Shown: in pieces, positions 44,786-54,421 of the stretch | How the letters are laid out: the number at the start of each line of letters is the position of its first letter | How positions within the stretch are numbered: the first letter of the stretch is position 1 | DNA from: Albidovulum inexpectatum | Lineage (GTDB): Bacteria; Pseudomonadota; Alphaproteobacteria; Rhodobacterales; Rhodobacteraceae | Direction: 5' to 3' | Length of the DNA stretch: 64,000 bases | Assembly (NCBI RefSeq): GCF_002927635.1 | Contig: NZ_PRDS01000005.1 | Coordinates: forward strand, 62,001 to 126,000 | Notes under the pieces: generated by a model | The model's database searches: none | What the model was told of the DNA's origin: nothing | Seen by the model: the letters and a program-made list of their open reading frames with translations, nothing else | Position numbers and translations under genes: made by a program

Positions 44786-45810
44786 GGTTCGGACCCGTTC
44801 CCGTCGATCAGGCGCAGGGCGCGATCCTTGCCCATTCTCTGACCCTGCGCGGACGAAAGCTGCCCAAGGGTGTCACCTTGACGGCAGATCACCTTGCCGC
44901 CTTGCGGCAGGCGGGTATGGCCGTGGTGACGGTTGCGCGGCTTGATCCCGGCGACGTGGCTGAAAACGACGCGGCCATGCGTCTTGCCGCCGCGCTGGTG
45001 TCGCAGCCGGGGGCTGCGGGGATTGCCCTGTCCAAACCCCATGCGGGCCGCGTGAACCTGAACGCGACGCGGCCGGGCCTGGTCGAATTCGCGCCCGAGC
45101 TGATCCATGCGCTCAATCTGGCCAATCCGGCGTTGACGGTCGCCACGCTGCCGCCCCTGTATCGGGTCGCGCCCGGAATGCTGGTGGCGACGGTCAAGGT
45201 CATAACCTACGCGGTTGCGGGCAATGTCCTTGATCGAGCCATCTGCAACCTGACCGCCGAAAGCGGCGTGATCCGCATTCGGCCCGTCATCCGCCACAGT
45301 GCCGGCCTGATCCTGACGACGCTGGACGGATCACCCGACAAGCTGACCAACAAGGCGCGCGCGGCCGTTCAGGCGCGGCTTGACGCGCTGGGCATGGGGC
45401 TTGCCGAATGCCGGATCGTCGCACATGACGAATCCGCCATCGCGACGGCCCTGCGCGATCTGCCGGGCGAGATCGCGCTGATTCTGACCGCGGCCGCGAC
45501 CTCGGACCCCGAGGACACCGCCCCACGCGCCCTGCGCATGGCTGGGGGCACATTGCGCCGCTTCGGCATGCCGGTCGATCCGGGGAATCTGCTGTTCTGG
45601 GGCATGCAGGCGGAGCGTCCGGTCATTGGTCTGCCGGGCTGCGCGCGTTCCCCTGCGCTGAACGGCGCGGACTGGGTGCTGGAGCGCCTGGCCTGCGGGC
45701 TGGAGCCGTCCGACGCGGATATTGCGCGCATGGGTGTCGGCGGGCTTCTGAAGGAGATTCCCCAACGTCCGCAGCCGCGTGAAACGGGTCAAAGGCCGAA
45801 TGAACCATAG
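44782..45810 (+). CDS. Molybdopterin-binding protein (MoCF-biosynthesis fold)
   Basis: The 342-residue protein has a C-terminal MogA/MoeA-like molybdopterin-binding region (RIVAHDESAIATALRDLPGE, LILTAAATSDPEDTAPRALRMAGG, PVIGLPGCARSPALNGADW). The N-terminal ~150 residues are less clear. It resembles stand-alone Mo-cofactor-binding proteins that accompany XdhC. Overlap with xdhC by ATGA suggests joint action in cofactor handling. Its last 22 bases overlap the convergent moeA gene. Confidence 0.75.
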   Translation: MRFGPVPVDQAQGAILAHSLTLRGRKLPKGVTLTADHLAALRQAGMAVVTVARLDPGDVAENDAAMRLAAALVSQPGAAGIALSKPHAGRVNLNATRPGLVEFAPELIHALNLANPALTVATLPPLYRVAPGMLVATVKVITYAVAGNVLDRAICNLTAESGVIRIRPVIRHSAGLILTTLDGSPDKLTNKARAAVQARLDALGMGLAECRIVAHDESAIATALRDLPGEIALILTAAATSDPEDTAPRALRMAGGTLRRFGMPVDPGNLLFWGMQAERPVIGLPGCARSPALNGADWVLERLACGLEPSDADIARMGVGGLLKEIPQRPQPRETGQRPNEP

Positions 45811-47060
45811 GGCAGGAACAGGACGGGATCGCCCGGGCGGATGCTGATCGCCTGGTCTGGAAGTTCCACAAGCCCGGTCGCCCACGACAGGCCACTGATG
45901 CGCCCCGAACCCTCGGATGCGAAAACCTCGGCTTGGCCATCAGTGCCGATGCGTGCCCGAAGGAATTCGCGCCGTCCCGCCTTCTTGGTCTTTTCGAAAC
46001 CTGCCGGAACAAGGAAGCCGCGCCGCTCGGGCCAGTCGGCCCCGGCCATGCGAAGGATCGCCGGGCGCGCAAAGACCAGGGCGCAGACAAGGGCCGCGAC
46101 CGGGTTGCCCGGCAAGCCAAGGACGGGAACGCCACGCCATTCCGCGATGGCCAGCGGGCGTCCAGGTTTCAGCGCGATGCGCCAGCTGCTCAGCCGGCCT
46201 TCGGTCCGCAGCAGCGCCGAGACGTGATCCTCGTCACCCGCCGAAGCACCGCCCGAGGTCAGGATCACGTCGGCCTGCTCCGCCCCGCGATCCAGAACGG
46301 CCCGGATTGCCGCGGGATCGTCGCGCACATGGCCCAGATCGATCGCCTTGGCCCCCCATCGGGTCACGAGTTCCAGCAGCATGGGGCGATTTGCGTCGGG
46401 GATCTGGTGGGGACCTGCCGGCTGGCCGGGCCAGGGAACGATCTCGTCCCCGGTCGAAAGGACGGCGACGCGCAGGGGGCGAAAGACCTCGACCTCGCGG
46501 ATCGCAAGGGCGGCCAGCAGGGCAAGGTCCGGGGCGCGCAGGACATGCCCCGCGGGCAGGGCGGTTGCGCCCCGGGCGACATCCTCGCCGGCCTTGCGGG
46601 TGTTTGCGCCGCGGCGCACCGGACCGTCGAAGGCGACGATCCGGCCATCCGTCGCGCAGTCTTCCTCCAGCACCACGGTATCGACGCCTTCGGGCAGGAT
46701 GGCGCCGGTCAGTATGCGGATCGCGTGGCCCATGGGAACGGCATGGGGCCATGGCTGACCCGCCGCCGCACGCCCCTGAACCAATGGCAGCCGCTGAATG
46801 CCCGATCCCGTCGCCGCATGGGCAAAGCCATAGCCATCGACCGCGGAATTGGCCGCCGGCGGATTCGAGCGTCGTGCAATCGCAGGGCGCGCGAGAACCC
46901 GACCGCCCGCCTGCGGAAGCGGGACGGTCTCGGTCTGTGCGACCGGGGTTATGCCGTCCCGCAGCCGGGTCAATGCCTGATCCACCGGAATCCATGACAC
47001 GCCCTGCGGCATGGCCATGCAATCGTCGCGCAGGCGTGGCGGGATCAGCGGCGTGTTCAT
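45789..47060 (-). CDS. moeA: Molybdopterin molybdenumtransferase
   Basis: A 423-residue MoeA. It has N-terminal GGRVLARP and SAVDGYGFA, the MoeA domain III motif STGDEIV, TSGGASAGDEDH, KPGRPLAIAEW and LPGNPVAALVC near residue 320, and a small C-terminal barrel domain. It inserts molybdate or tungstate into adenylated molybdopterin. The start overlaps the mobB stop by ATGA. It is the last gene of the fdhD-mobA-mobB-moeA operon and its 3' end overlaps the convergent MPT-binding gene. Confidence 0.95.
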   Translation of the reverse strand: MNTPLIPPRLRDDCMAMPQGVSWIPVDQALTRLRDGITPVAQTETVPLPQAGGRVLARPAIARRSNPPAANSAVDGYGFAHAATGSGIQRLPLVQGRAAAGQPWPHAVPMGHAIRILTGAILPEGVDTVVLEEDCATDGRIVAFDGPVRRGANTRKAGEDVARGATALPAGHVLRAPDLALLAALAIREVEVFRPLRVAVLSTGDEIVPWPGQPAGPHQIPDANRPMLLELVTRWGAKAIDLGHVRDDPAAIRAVLDRGAEQADVILTSGGASAGDEDHVSALLRTEGRLSSWRIALKPGRPLAIAEWRGVPVLGLPGNPVAALVCALVFARPAILRMAGADWPERRGFLVPAGFEKTKKAGRREFLRARIGTDGQAEVFASEGSGRISGLSWATGLVELPDQAISIRPGDPVLFLPYGSFGL

Positions 47061-47563
47061 GGCTCAATCTCGTGCAGGATGAAGTCCGCGACGGCGCTGG
47101 TGTCGTTCAGCTCCAGCACGGGCAGGGACAGGTTGACGATCGCCGGATCGGCCGGGCTGTCCGTCGCCACCGCGCGCACGGTCGGGTTCGAAGCCGCGAT
47201 CGGGGCGCGCGACGATGGCCCGCGCCAGACCTCGATCTTGCCGTGGGGGGCGGTCTTGAAGCCCTCGACCAGAACCAGATCGACCGGCAAGAGGCGTACC
47301 AACAGGTCTTCCAGCGACGGCTCTGGCGCACTGCGCAATTCGTGCACCAATGCCCATCGTTCGGGCGTGGCCAGAATGGTTTCCTGCGCCCCGGCCCGGA
47401 CGTGGCGCCAGCTATCCGTTCCGGGCTGGTCGATCCGGGCCACGTGATGGGCATGCTTGATCGTCGAGACGGCAATGCCGCGCGCCCTGAATTCGCGGAT
47501 CAGACGTTCCATCAGATGGGTCTTGCCCGCGTTCTTCCAGCCGGTGATGCCAAAGACCTTCAT
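47057..47563 (-). CDS. mobB: Molybdopterin-guanine dinucleotide biosynthesis adapter MobB
   Basis: A P-loop protein of 168 residues, with GWKNAGKTHLMERL near residue 8 and the family stretches STIKHAHHVARIDQPGTDSWRH and LVLVEGFKT. MobB binds GTP and assists MobA in forming the guanine dinucleotide cofactor. Frames upstream of ATG 47563 are open but belong to the overlapping mobA region; the ATGA overlap with mobA fixes the start. Confidence 0.93.
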   Translation of the reverse strand: MKVFGITGWKNAGKTHLMERLIREFRARGIAVSTIKHAHHVARIDQPGTDSWRHVRAGAQETILATPERWALVHELRSAPEPSLEDLLVRLLPVDLVLVEGFKTAPHGKIEVWRGPSSRAPIAASNPTVRAVATDSPADPAIVNLSLPVLELNDTSAVADFILHEIEP

Positions 47564-48174
47564 GCGATCAATTCCTCGGCGCGCGCGATGTCTTCGGGGG
47601 TGTTTATGTTGAAAAACGGGTCGAAGGGCACCGAATCGAATTCGGCCAGGCCGGCGCCGTGACGCTCGGTCCAGGCAACGATCTTGCGCAGCCCGCCCTG
47701 AAGACTGGTGCGCAGATCCTCGCGCAGGGCGACGGGCCACAGGCCAAAGGTCGGGTGACGCCACAGGCGGCCGTGTTCGTCCCGGCTGGCGGCCAGCGCA
47801 AGACCGGACGCAGCTGCCGCCCGTTTCAGCCGTGCCGCAAGATCGCGCGGGAAGAAGGGCGTATCGGCCGCCACCGTCACGATGGCCCGCGCGCCAAGAC
47901 CTGCCGCCCAGTCCAGCCCGACCAGAACGCCTGCCAGCGGCCCGGGGTGATCCGGCAGACTGTCGGCAAGGACCGGCAAATCGAATTCGGCCCATCGGGA
48001 AGGGTCGCCATTGGCATTGATCGCGATCGGCGCGCATTGCGGGGCAAGCCTGTCGATCACCATGTCGATCAGGCGCTTTCCCGCGACGCGGCGCAGGCAC
48101 TTGTCGCCGCCCCCCATCCGCGTGGCCTGTCCTCCGGCCAGGATCACGCCCGGCAATCGGTCATGCCTGCTCAT
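47560..48174 (-). CDS. mobA: Molybdenum cofactor guanylyltransferase MobA
   Basis: The protein has 204 residues from ATG 48174, with the nucleotidyltransferase motif GVILAGGQATRMGGGDKCL and later VTVAADTPFFP and FDPFFNINTPEDIARAE. It attaches GMP to molybdopterin, giving the bis-MGD cofactor of DMSO-reductase-family enzymes such as formate dehydrogenase. An in-frame start 20 codons upstream would overlap fdhD further and is not preferred. It overlaps fdhD by 14 bases and mobB by ATGA. Confidence 0.93.
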   Translation of the reverse strand: MSRHDRLPGVILAGGQATRMGGGDKCLRRVAGKRLIDMVIDRLAPQCAPIAINANGDPSRWAEFDLPVLADSLPDHPGPLAGVLVGLDWAAGLGARAIVTVAADTPFFPRDLAARLKRAAAASGLALAASRDEHGRLWRHPTFGLWPVALREDLRTSLQGGLRKIVAWTERHGAGLAEFDSVPFDPFFNINTPEDIARAEELIA

Positions 48175-49105
48175 CTTTCGCCCCCTTGCGACGATGCCGG
48201 GGATCCTCGGCCGGGACCGAGGCGGGGTCGGCATCGCGGATCAGGCGCTCTTCGCCGGACAGACAGACAAAGCGGTGCCCGCGCAGCCGGCCGATCAGGG
48301 TCAGCCCGACCTGTCGCGCGATCTCGACCCCCCATGCGGTAAAGCCCGAGCGCGACGCCAGAACGGGTATCCCCATCTGCGCGCATTTGATGACCATTTC
48401 CGAGGTGAGGCGCCCGGTCGTGTAAAGGATCTTGTCCGAGCCCGGCACGCCGTGACGGAACATGAAGCCCGCGATCTTGTCCACCGCGTTGTGGCGGCCG
48501 ACATCCTCCATGTAGACCAGAACCTTGTCGCGCTGGCACAGGACCGTGCCGTGGATCGCGCCTGCGGTCAGGTACAGCGATGGCGTCGTGTTGATCTGGC
48601 GCGCCAGGGAATACAGCCAGCTTGTGCGCAGCTTTGCGGGCGGCAGCCGCAGACCCTCGAGCCCCTCCATCATGTCGCCAAAGACCGTGCCAACGGCGCA
48701 GCCCGAGGTCCGGGTCTTCTTCCTGACCTTCTCTTCGTAGGACGTCTGTCGAAGGGTGCGTACCACGATCGTGTCGATCTCTTCATCGTGGTCGATGGCG
48801 GTCACGACGTCATCGTCCCGCAGCATCCGTTGATTGCGCAAAAAACCGAGGGCCAGATAGTCGGGGTAGTCTCCGATCGTCATCGCGGTGACGATCTCCT
48901 GCGCGTTCAGAAAGATCGTCAGCGGTCGCTCCTCGACGACGTCGATCTCGATCTCGGCGCCGGACTGGTCGGTGCCCCGCACGGCCCGCGTCAGGCGGCG
49001 CGCCTGCGGGTCGGGCAGTATCGGCAGGGATGGCATCGGTGGCATGGACGGGCTTTGCCTTTCGGTCTGCGCGGGCATCTTGTATTCCATCCCGGTGTCT
49101 TGCAA
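48161..49105 (-). CDS. fdhD: Formate dehydrogenase accessory sulfurtransferase FdhD
   Basis: The protein has 314 residues; FdhD transfers sulfur from IscS to the bis-MGD cofactor for formate dehydrogenase activity. Family stretches IGDYPDYLALGFLR, VYMEDVGRHNAVDKIAG, KILYTTGRLTSEMVIKCAQMG are clear. The E. coli CxxC pair is reduced here to one Cys (SGCAVGT, Cys136), with Gly three residues on. The N-terminus (about 40 residues) is Pro/Met-rich and its start is uncertain; Met10 is an alternative. It is the first gene of the cofactor operon and diverges from tupB. Confidence 0.9.
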   Translation of the reverse strand: MQDTGMEYKMPAQTERQSPSMPPMPSLPILPDPQARRLTRAVRGTDQSGAEIEIDVVEERPLTIFLNAQEIVTAMTIGDYPDYLALGFLRNQRMLRDDDVVTAIDHDEEIDTIVVRTLRQTSYEEKVRKKTRTSGCAVGTVFGDMMEGLEGLRLPPAKLRTSWLYSLARQINTTPSLYLTAGAIHGTVLCQRDKVLVYMEDVGRHNAVDKIAGFMFRHGVPGSDKILYTTGRLTSEMVIKCAQMGIPVLASRSGFTAWGVEIARQVGLTLIGRLRGHRFVCLSGEERLIRDADPASVPAEDPRHRRKGAKDEQA

Positions 49106-49308
49106 GGGCTGGCGCCGGGGGCCGTGGTCGGCTCTGGCAAAGCCGGTGTCACGCGGCCTGCGACCGTGGCCCTGGGCGGTATGGCCGGGTCGCGTTCTGC
49201 CGCGGACCGGTCGTGTGTGGGGATGACCCGATTGGAAAAAGCCGTGACATCCTGTCTGTCGACGAGCGTGTCAGGGATCGACCCCGATACGGGAAGGGTG
49301 GCAGCGCG

Positions 49309-50013
49309 ATGAACGATATCGTCAGTGGGCTGACGCAGGCGGTCAGGCTGATCGCGACGCTTGATGCCAATCTGGTCGAGATCAGCCTGCGGTCGCTGCA
49401 GGTGACGCTGTCCGCGACGGTCATCGCTTCGGCACTGGGACTGCCTCTGGGAGCGTGGCTGGCGGTGAGCCGGTTCCGTTTGCGGCGGGTCGTGATTGCC
49501 ACGCTGAACGCGCTGATGGGGCTGCCGCCCGTCGTGGTCGGGCTGATCGTCTATGTCATGCTGTCGCGCTCGGGTCCGCTGGGCGTGCTGGGCTTGCTGT
49601 TCACGCCAACGGCCATGATCATCGCTCAGGTCATCATCATCACCCCGATCATTGCATCGATCGCGCATCAGGCCATTCGGGAATTGTGGGCCGACTACCA
49701 TGACCTGTTGATCTCTCTGCACACGACGCGGGCGCAGAGGGTCGCCACGCTGTTGTGGGATTCGCGCCGGGCGCTGCTGACGGCTTCGCTGGCCGGTTTT
49801 GGACGCGCCATAGGCGAGGTGGGCGCAATCATGATCGTGGGCGGAAATATCGACCATGCGACGCGGGTTCTGACGACGGCAATCGCGCTCGAGACCGCGA
49901 AGGGCGATTTCGCCATGGCGCTGGCGCTGGGCTTTGTCCTGATCGGTCTGGCGCTGGCGATCAATCTGGCGCTGCATGTCCTTTCTGGCACGGAAAGGGG
50001 CAGCCGATGGTGA
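49309..50013 (+). CDS. tupB: Tungstate ABC transporter permease
   Basis: A permease of 234 residues with about five membrane segments and the ABC-permease EAA-like loop (GFGRAIGEVGAIMIVGG). The match is to TupB-type permeases rather than ModB. GGAAGGG precedes ATG 49309; longer upstream codons overlap the divergent fdhD leader. It heads tupBCA and overlaps tupC by 7 bases. Confidence 0.85.
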   Translation: MNDIVSGLTQAVRLIATLDANLVEISLRSLQVTLSATVIASALGLPLGAWLAVSRFRLRRVVIATLNALMGLPPVVVGLIVYVMLSRSGPLGVLGLLFTPTAMIIAQVIIITPIIASIAHQAIRELWADYHDLLISLHTTRAQRVATLLWDSRRALLTASLAGFGRAIGEVGAIMIVGGNIDHATRVLTTAIALETAKGDFAMALALGFVLIGLALAINLALHVLSGTERGSRW

Positions 50014-50726
50014 CGAATCTTCTGCCCCTTCGCATCACCGACCTCGAGCTGCGGCGCGCCGGGCGGCGGATCCTGGGCCCCATCTCGCTGACGCTCGAGG
50101 GGCGTGGGATCACCGTGGTCCTGGGGCCGAACGGGTCGGGCAAGACATCGCTGTTGCGCGCGATGCATGGCCTGGAGCGGCTCAGCGCCGGGCGGATCGA
50201 CTGGGCCTGTGGCGAGGCCGTCGCCCGGGCGCGTCAGGCTTTCGTCTTCCAGACGCCGATCCTGATGCGACGGTCGGTTCTGGATTGCATTGCCTATCCC
50301 CTGGTCCTTGATGGCGTGGGCCGCCGTGCCGCGCGCGCTGCGGCAAGGGCAATGGCCGATTCCGTCGGGCTGACAGGTGTTGCGCTGGATGCCCCGGCCT
50401 CGGTTCTGTCCGGGGGCGAGCGTCAGAAGATGGCGTTGGCGCGTGCGCTGATCCGGCAGCCCCAGATCCTGTTCCTGGACGAGCCTTGCGCCAATCTCGA
50501 CAATGCCTCGACCCGCGAGATCGAGACTGTTCTGTTGCGCGAATCCGCGCGTGGCGTCCGTATCGTCATGTCCACGCACAATGTCGGGCAGGCACGCCGA
50601 CTGGCCGACGAGATCGTTTTCCTGTTTGCCGGACGATTGCATGAAGCCGCCCCGGCCCGGGAATTCTTTGCCGGCCCCGCCACGCCCGAGGCCCGCGCCC
50701 ATATTGCCGGAGATCTGCCCACATGA
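50007..50726 (+). CDS. tupC: Tungstate ABC transporter ATP-binding protein
   Basis: A single ABC ATPase domain of 239 residues. Walker A is GPNGSGKTS (40-48), the signature LSGGERQKMALARAL and Walker B ILFLDEPCANLD are intact, with switch His in STHN. It energises tungstate uptake with TupB and TupA. It overlaps tupB by 7 bases and tupA by ATGA. Confidence 0.85.
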   Translation: MVTNLLPLRITDLELRRAGRRILGPISLTLEGRGITVVLGPNGSGKTSLLRAMHGLERLSAGRIDWACGEAVARARQAFVFQTPILMRRSVLDCIAYPLVLDGVGRRAARAAARAMADSVGLTGVALDAPASVLSGGERQKMALARALIRQPQILFLDEPCANLDNASTREIETVLLRESARGVRIVMSTHNVGQARRLADEIVFLFAGRLHEAAPAREFFAGPATPEARAHIAGDLPT

Positions 50727-51535
50727 TTGCGCGTCTGATTTCGAGTCTGCTTCTGGTGCTCTTGCTGGCGACGCCGCTACGCGCCGAGATGTTGCGCATG
50801 GCGGTCACGACGTCCTTTGCCAATTCCGGGCTGGCCGATATCCTGCTGCCCGAGATCGCGCGCGACACGGGGATCGAGCTTCAGCTGCTGATCGTCGGCA
50901 CCGGGCAGGCGCTGCGGCTGGGGGCGGCGGGTGATGTCGATGCGGTCCTTGTCCATTCGCGCGAGGCCGAAGAGGCGTTCATCGCGCAGGGCCATGCGAC
51001 CCACCGGCGCGAGATCATGTACAACGATTTCATCATCGTTGGCCCGCGGCACGATCCCGCGCATGTCGCCGGCGCCGGAAGCGCGGCCGAGGCTTTCGCG
51101 CGCATCGCGCGTGCGGGCGCGCCCTTCGTCAGTCGTGGCGATGACAGCGGCACCCATCGGGCCGAGCTGTCGATCTGGTCGCGCGCCGGGGTCACACCGT
51201 CCGGCGCATGGTACCGCGCCACGGGGCAGGGAATGGGGGCCGCGCTGAATACCGCCTCGGGAATGGGGGCCTATATCCTGACCGACCGCGCGAGCTGGCT
51301 GAACTTTTCAAACCGCGCCGATCTGGTTCTTTTGGTTCAAGGCGATCCGGCGCTGTTCAATCAATATGCCTTCCTGCCCGTCAATCCGGCGCGCCACCCC
51401 CATGTGCGCGCGCAAGAAGCGGCATTGGTCGAGGCCTGGCTGACGGGGCCGCGCGCGCGGGAACTGATCGATGGCTACCGTCTGCACGGGCAGCAATTGT
51501 TTCATTTCAACGCGACGCCGATGGTCACGAAATGA
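50723..51535 (+). CDS. tupA: Tungstate-binding periplasmic protein
   Basis: The protein is 270 residues with a signal peptide ending TPLRA near residue 21. The mature N-terminus [14 protein letters not shown] carries the TTS-type anion-binding start of TupA rather than the ModA pattern, and [12 protein letters not shown] is typical of the family. Domain: PBP-like. Tungstate specificity is inferred from these motifs. Its last 11 bases overlap the 3' end of the convergent adenine deaminase gene. Confidence 0.85.
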   Translation: MIARLISSLLLVLLLATPLRAEMLRMAVTTSFANSGLADILLPEIARDTGIELQLLIVGTGQALRLGAAGDVDAVLVHSREAEEAFIAQGHATHRREIMYNDFIIVGPRHDPAHVAGAGSAAEAFARIARAGAPFVSRGDDSGTHRAELSIWSRAGVTPSGAWYRATGQGMGAALNTASGMGAYILTDRASWLNFSNRADLVLLVQGDPALFNQYAFLPVNPARHPHVRAQEAALVEAWLTGPRARELIDGYRLHGQQLFHFNATPMVTK

Positions 51536-53219
51536 TCTCGAACCGGGTGACATCGACCATGCCGCGATCGGTGATCTTGAGCGCGGGAATCACCGGCAGG
51601 GCAAGGAAGGCAAGCTGCAGAAACGGTTCGTGCAGCCGCACGCCCAGGGATCGGGCGGCCGCCCGCAGGTCGATCAGGCGGTCGCGTACGGTTTCAAAAG
51701 GTTCGAGACTCATCAGCCCCGCGACCGGCAATGCAAGCTCGGCCAGAACCTGTCCGTCGCGCACGACCACGAAGCCGCCCTGGATCTCGGCCAGGCGGTT
51801 CGCGGCCAGCGCCATGTCCGCATAATCGATGCCGACCACCGCGATGTTGTGATGGTCATGGCAGACCGTCGAGGCAATCGCGCCGCATGTCAGCCCGAAG
51901 CCGCGGACAAAGCCCGTGGCGATGTTGCCGTTCTTGCCGTGCCTTTCCACGATCGCGATGCGGGCAAGGTCGCGCGCGGGGTCCGGGCGCTTGTCGCCAT
52001 CCTCGATCTCGATCTCTTCGTGCAGATGTTCGGTGATGATCCGGCCCTCGACGATGCCGATCACGTCGGTTGCGGCGCGATTGGCCGGGCAGCGGAAATC
52101 GGATGGCTTCAAATGGGGCGCGCGCACCGAGTTCAGCCCGACAGGGGGCAGCAGCATGCGCCGGGCAAAGGCAGCATCGTCCACGATCTGCCCGCCACAG
52201 ATCACCCGCCGGACATCGCAGGTTCCAAGATCGCTCAGGGCGACGATATCCGCCCTCAGTCCCGGCGCGATCTGGCCGCGATCGCGCAACCCGAAGGCCT
52301 GCGCCGCGGAAAGCGACGCGGCGCGATAGGCCGCCAGGGGCGTCGCGCCCCGTTCGATCAGGCGCCGGATCATGTAATCCAGATGCCCCTGTTCGGCGAT
52401 GTCCAGCGGATTGCGGTCATCCGTGCACAGGCAGACATAGGCCGACACGGCGTCGGTCAGGATGGGCGCAAGGGCTTCGAGATCCTTCGACACCGACCCT
52501 TCGCGGATCAGGACGCGCATGCCCTTGCGCAGCTTCTCGCGCGCCTCGGCCTCGGTCGTGGCCTCGTGCTCGGTGCGGATACCGGCGGCGATATAGGCGT
52601 TCAGGTCGCGGCCGGAAAGCTGGGGGCAATGGCCATCGATATGGCCACCCTGAAACAGCCGCAGCTTGGCCATCGCGGATGGGTCGCGGTGGATGACACC
52701 GGGATAGTTCATGAATTCCGCCAGCCCGATGCCGCCTGGATGGCCCATCAGCGGACGCAGATCCTCGGCCTCGATCCGTGCGCCGGCGGTTTCCATCTGG
52801 GTCGACGGCACGCAGGATGACAGCTGAACGCGCAGGTCCATGATCGTGTGGCGGCTGGCTTCCTGGAACCACCGGATGCCTTCGACGCCGATGACATTGG
52901 CGATCTCGTGCGGGTCGCAGATCGCGGTCGTGATACCGCGCGGGGTCACGCAGCGGTCGAATTCGAATGGCGTGACAAGCGAACTTTCGACATGCAGATG
53001 CGTGTCGATGAAGCCGGGCACCAGCGTCAGGCCGTCAAGGTCAAGGATCTGCACCCCGTCATACGGATCGCCAAGACCCGCAATGCGATCGCCGACGATG
53101 GCCACGTCGCCCTCGATCGTCTCGCCCGTGACCACGTCGAAGACGCGCGCGCCGCGCAGGACAAGGTCGGCGGGCATCTCGCCGCGCGCGACCGCGATCA
53201 ATCGTTCCAGATCATCCAT
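51525..53219 (-). CDS. ade: Adenine deaminase
   Basis: A metallo-amidohydrolase of 564 residues. It opens with the composite beta domain, [11 protein letters not shown] as the metal-ligand motif, [20 protein letters not shown] and [11 protein letters not shown], then the C-terminal adenine-deaminase-specific region ([20 protein letters not shown]). It converts adenine to hypoxanthine, upstream of a molybdenum xanthine dehydrogenase; this fits the neighbouring xdhC and cofactor genes functionally, though it is transcribed separately. Confidence 0.93.
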   Translation of the reverse strand: MDDLERLIAVARGEMPADLVLRGARVFDVVTGETIEGDVAIVGDRIAGLGDPYDGVQILDLDGLTLVPGFIDTHLHVESSLVTPFEFDRCVTPRGITTAICDPHEIANVIGVEGIRWFQEASRHTIMDLRVQLSSCVPSTQMETAGARIEAEDLRPLMGHPGGIGLAEFMNYPGVIHRDPSAMAKLRLFQGGHIDGHCPQLSGRDLNAYIAAGIRTEHEATTEAEAREKLRKGMRVLIREGSVSKDLEALAPILTDAVSAYVCLCTDDRNPLDIAEQGHLDYMIRRLIERGATPLAAYRAASLSAAQAFGLRDRGQIAPGLRADIVALSDLGTCDVRRVICGGQIVDDAAFARRMLLPPVGLNSVRAPHLKPSDFRCPANRAATDVIGIVEGRIITEHLHEEIEIEDGDKRPDPARDLARIAIVERHGKNGNIATGFVRGFGLTCGAIASTVCHDHHNIAVVGIDYADMALAANRLAEIQGGFVVVRDGQVLAELALPVAGLMSLEPFETVRDRLIDLRAAARSLGVRLHEPFLQLAFLALPVIPALKITDRGMVDVTRFEIIS

Positions 53220-53285
53220 GGGTGACGTCTCCTGACCGTGCTGACACGATCAGGCTTAACCACACCGGCGCAAAGGTCCAGAGTC

Positions 53286-54317
53286 TCAGACGCCTTGGCG
53301 CACCGTCTCGATCATCAGGCGCACGTTTTCGGGATCGGCGTCCGGGGTGATCCCGTGGCCAAGGTTGAAGATGTGCGGACCGCCCGAAAAGGCGCGCACG
53401 ATCCTGCGGGTTTCCTCGACCAGCCGTTCGCCCCCCGTGACCAGCAGCGAAGGGTCCAGATTGCCCTGCACGCAGCCGTCGCGCTGGACATGCCGGGCCG
53501 CCCAGTCGGCGTCGACGGATTGATCCAGTGCGACGCAATCGGCCCCGGTCGCGCGCGCAAAGCCGACATAGCGATCACCCGCCCCGCGCGGGAAGGCGAT
53601 GATCGGCAGGCCCGGATGGCGTTGTTTCAGCTCGGCAATGATACGCCTTGCAGGCTGCAGGGCGAATTCGTCGAAATCCGGGCCGGCAAGCGATCCCGCC
53701 CAGCTGTCGAACAGCTTGACGACTTCGGCGCCGGCCTCGACCTGAGCGGAAAGATATTCGATGGTTGCGTCGGTGATCCGGTCGATCAGGCTGGAAAAGG
53801 TCGCGCGGTCCTCGCGCATCAGGCGGTGCGCGGGACCCTGATCTGGCGTTCCGCGCCCGGCGACCATGTAGGTTGCCACGGTCCATGGGGCCCCGGCGAA
53901 CCCGATCAGGGTGACCTCGGGGGGCAGTTCGCGCGCCAGGATCCGCACGGTTTCATAGACCGGGGCCAGGTGTTCGTGGATGTCCTGTGGGCGCTTCAGC
54001 CGTGCCAGCTCGGCCGCTGTCGTGATCGTCGACAGGCGCGGCCCCTCGCCGGTCTCGAACCACAGATCCGCACCCAGCGCCTGCGGCACCAGAAGAATGT
54101 CGGCAAACAGGATCGCCGCATCGAAACCATAGCGGCGGATCGGCTGCAGCGTGACCTCGGCCGCAAGTTCGGGCGAATAGCACAGCGACAGAAAGTCGCC
54201 GGCCTGCGCGCGGGTCGCACGGTATTCGGGCAGGTAGCGCCCCGCCTGCCGCATCATCCAGATTGGCGGGACGGCCTGTTTCTCGCCGGCCAGGGCGCGC
54301 AGGATCTTCTTGGTCAT
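53286..54317 (-). CDS. hemE: Uroporphyrinogen decarboxylase
   Basis: The protein is 343 residues from ATG 54317, behind CGGAGGCACC. Diagnostic motifs: [17 protein letters not shown] near the start, and [13 protein letters not shown]. It decarboxylates uroporphyrinogen III to coproporphyrinogen III, needed for haem and, in photosynthetic relatives, bacteriochlorophyll. It diverges from hemC over a 104-base gap. Confidence 0.97.
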   Translation of the reverse strand: MTKKILRALAGEKQAVPPIWMMRQAGRYLPEYRATRAQAGDFLSLCYSPELAAEVTLQPIRRYGFDAAILFADILLVPQALGADLWFETGEGPRLSTITTAAELARLKRPQDIHEHLAPVYETVRILARELPPEVTLIGFAGAPWTVATYMVAGRGTPDQGPAHRLMREDRATFSSLIDRITDATIEYLSAQVEAGAEVVKLFDSWAGSLAGPDFDEFALQPARRIIAELKQRHPGLPIIAFPRGAGDRYVGFARATGADCVALDQSVDADWAARHVQRDGCVQGNLDPSLLVTGGERLVEETRRIVRAFSGGPHIFNLGHGITPDADPENVRLMIETVRQGV

Positions 54318-54385
54318 GGTGCCTCCGTTGTGCCCTTTCATTCATCCGCGTCGGGCCGTGTCAAGACGTGCGCCGTCTTGCCGCC

Positions 54386-54399
54386 ATTGCAAGGGCAAT
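54386..54399. promoter_or_regulatory. Short dyad in the hemE/hemC divergent region
   Basis: ATTGC, AAGG, GCAAT is a perfect 5-base-arm dyad in the 104-base region between hemE and hemC. TTGCAA (54388-54393) with TATGCC 17 bases on forms a weak promoter match for hemC, so the dyad would overlap its -35. No FnrL-type TTGAT-N4-ATCAA site is seen. This is tentative. Confidence 0.3.
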
Positions 54400-54421
54400 C
54401 TGTCGCGGCTATGCCGAGCAC

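Noticed and set aside
41594-45810. Complete CO dehydrogenase (cox) operon
   Set aside because: Only maturation-type genes are present; no coxM, coxS or coxL.
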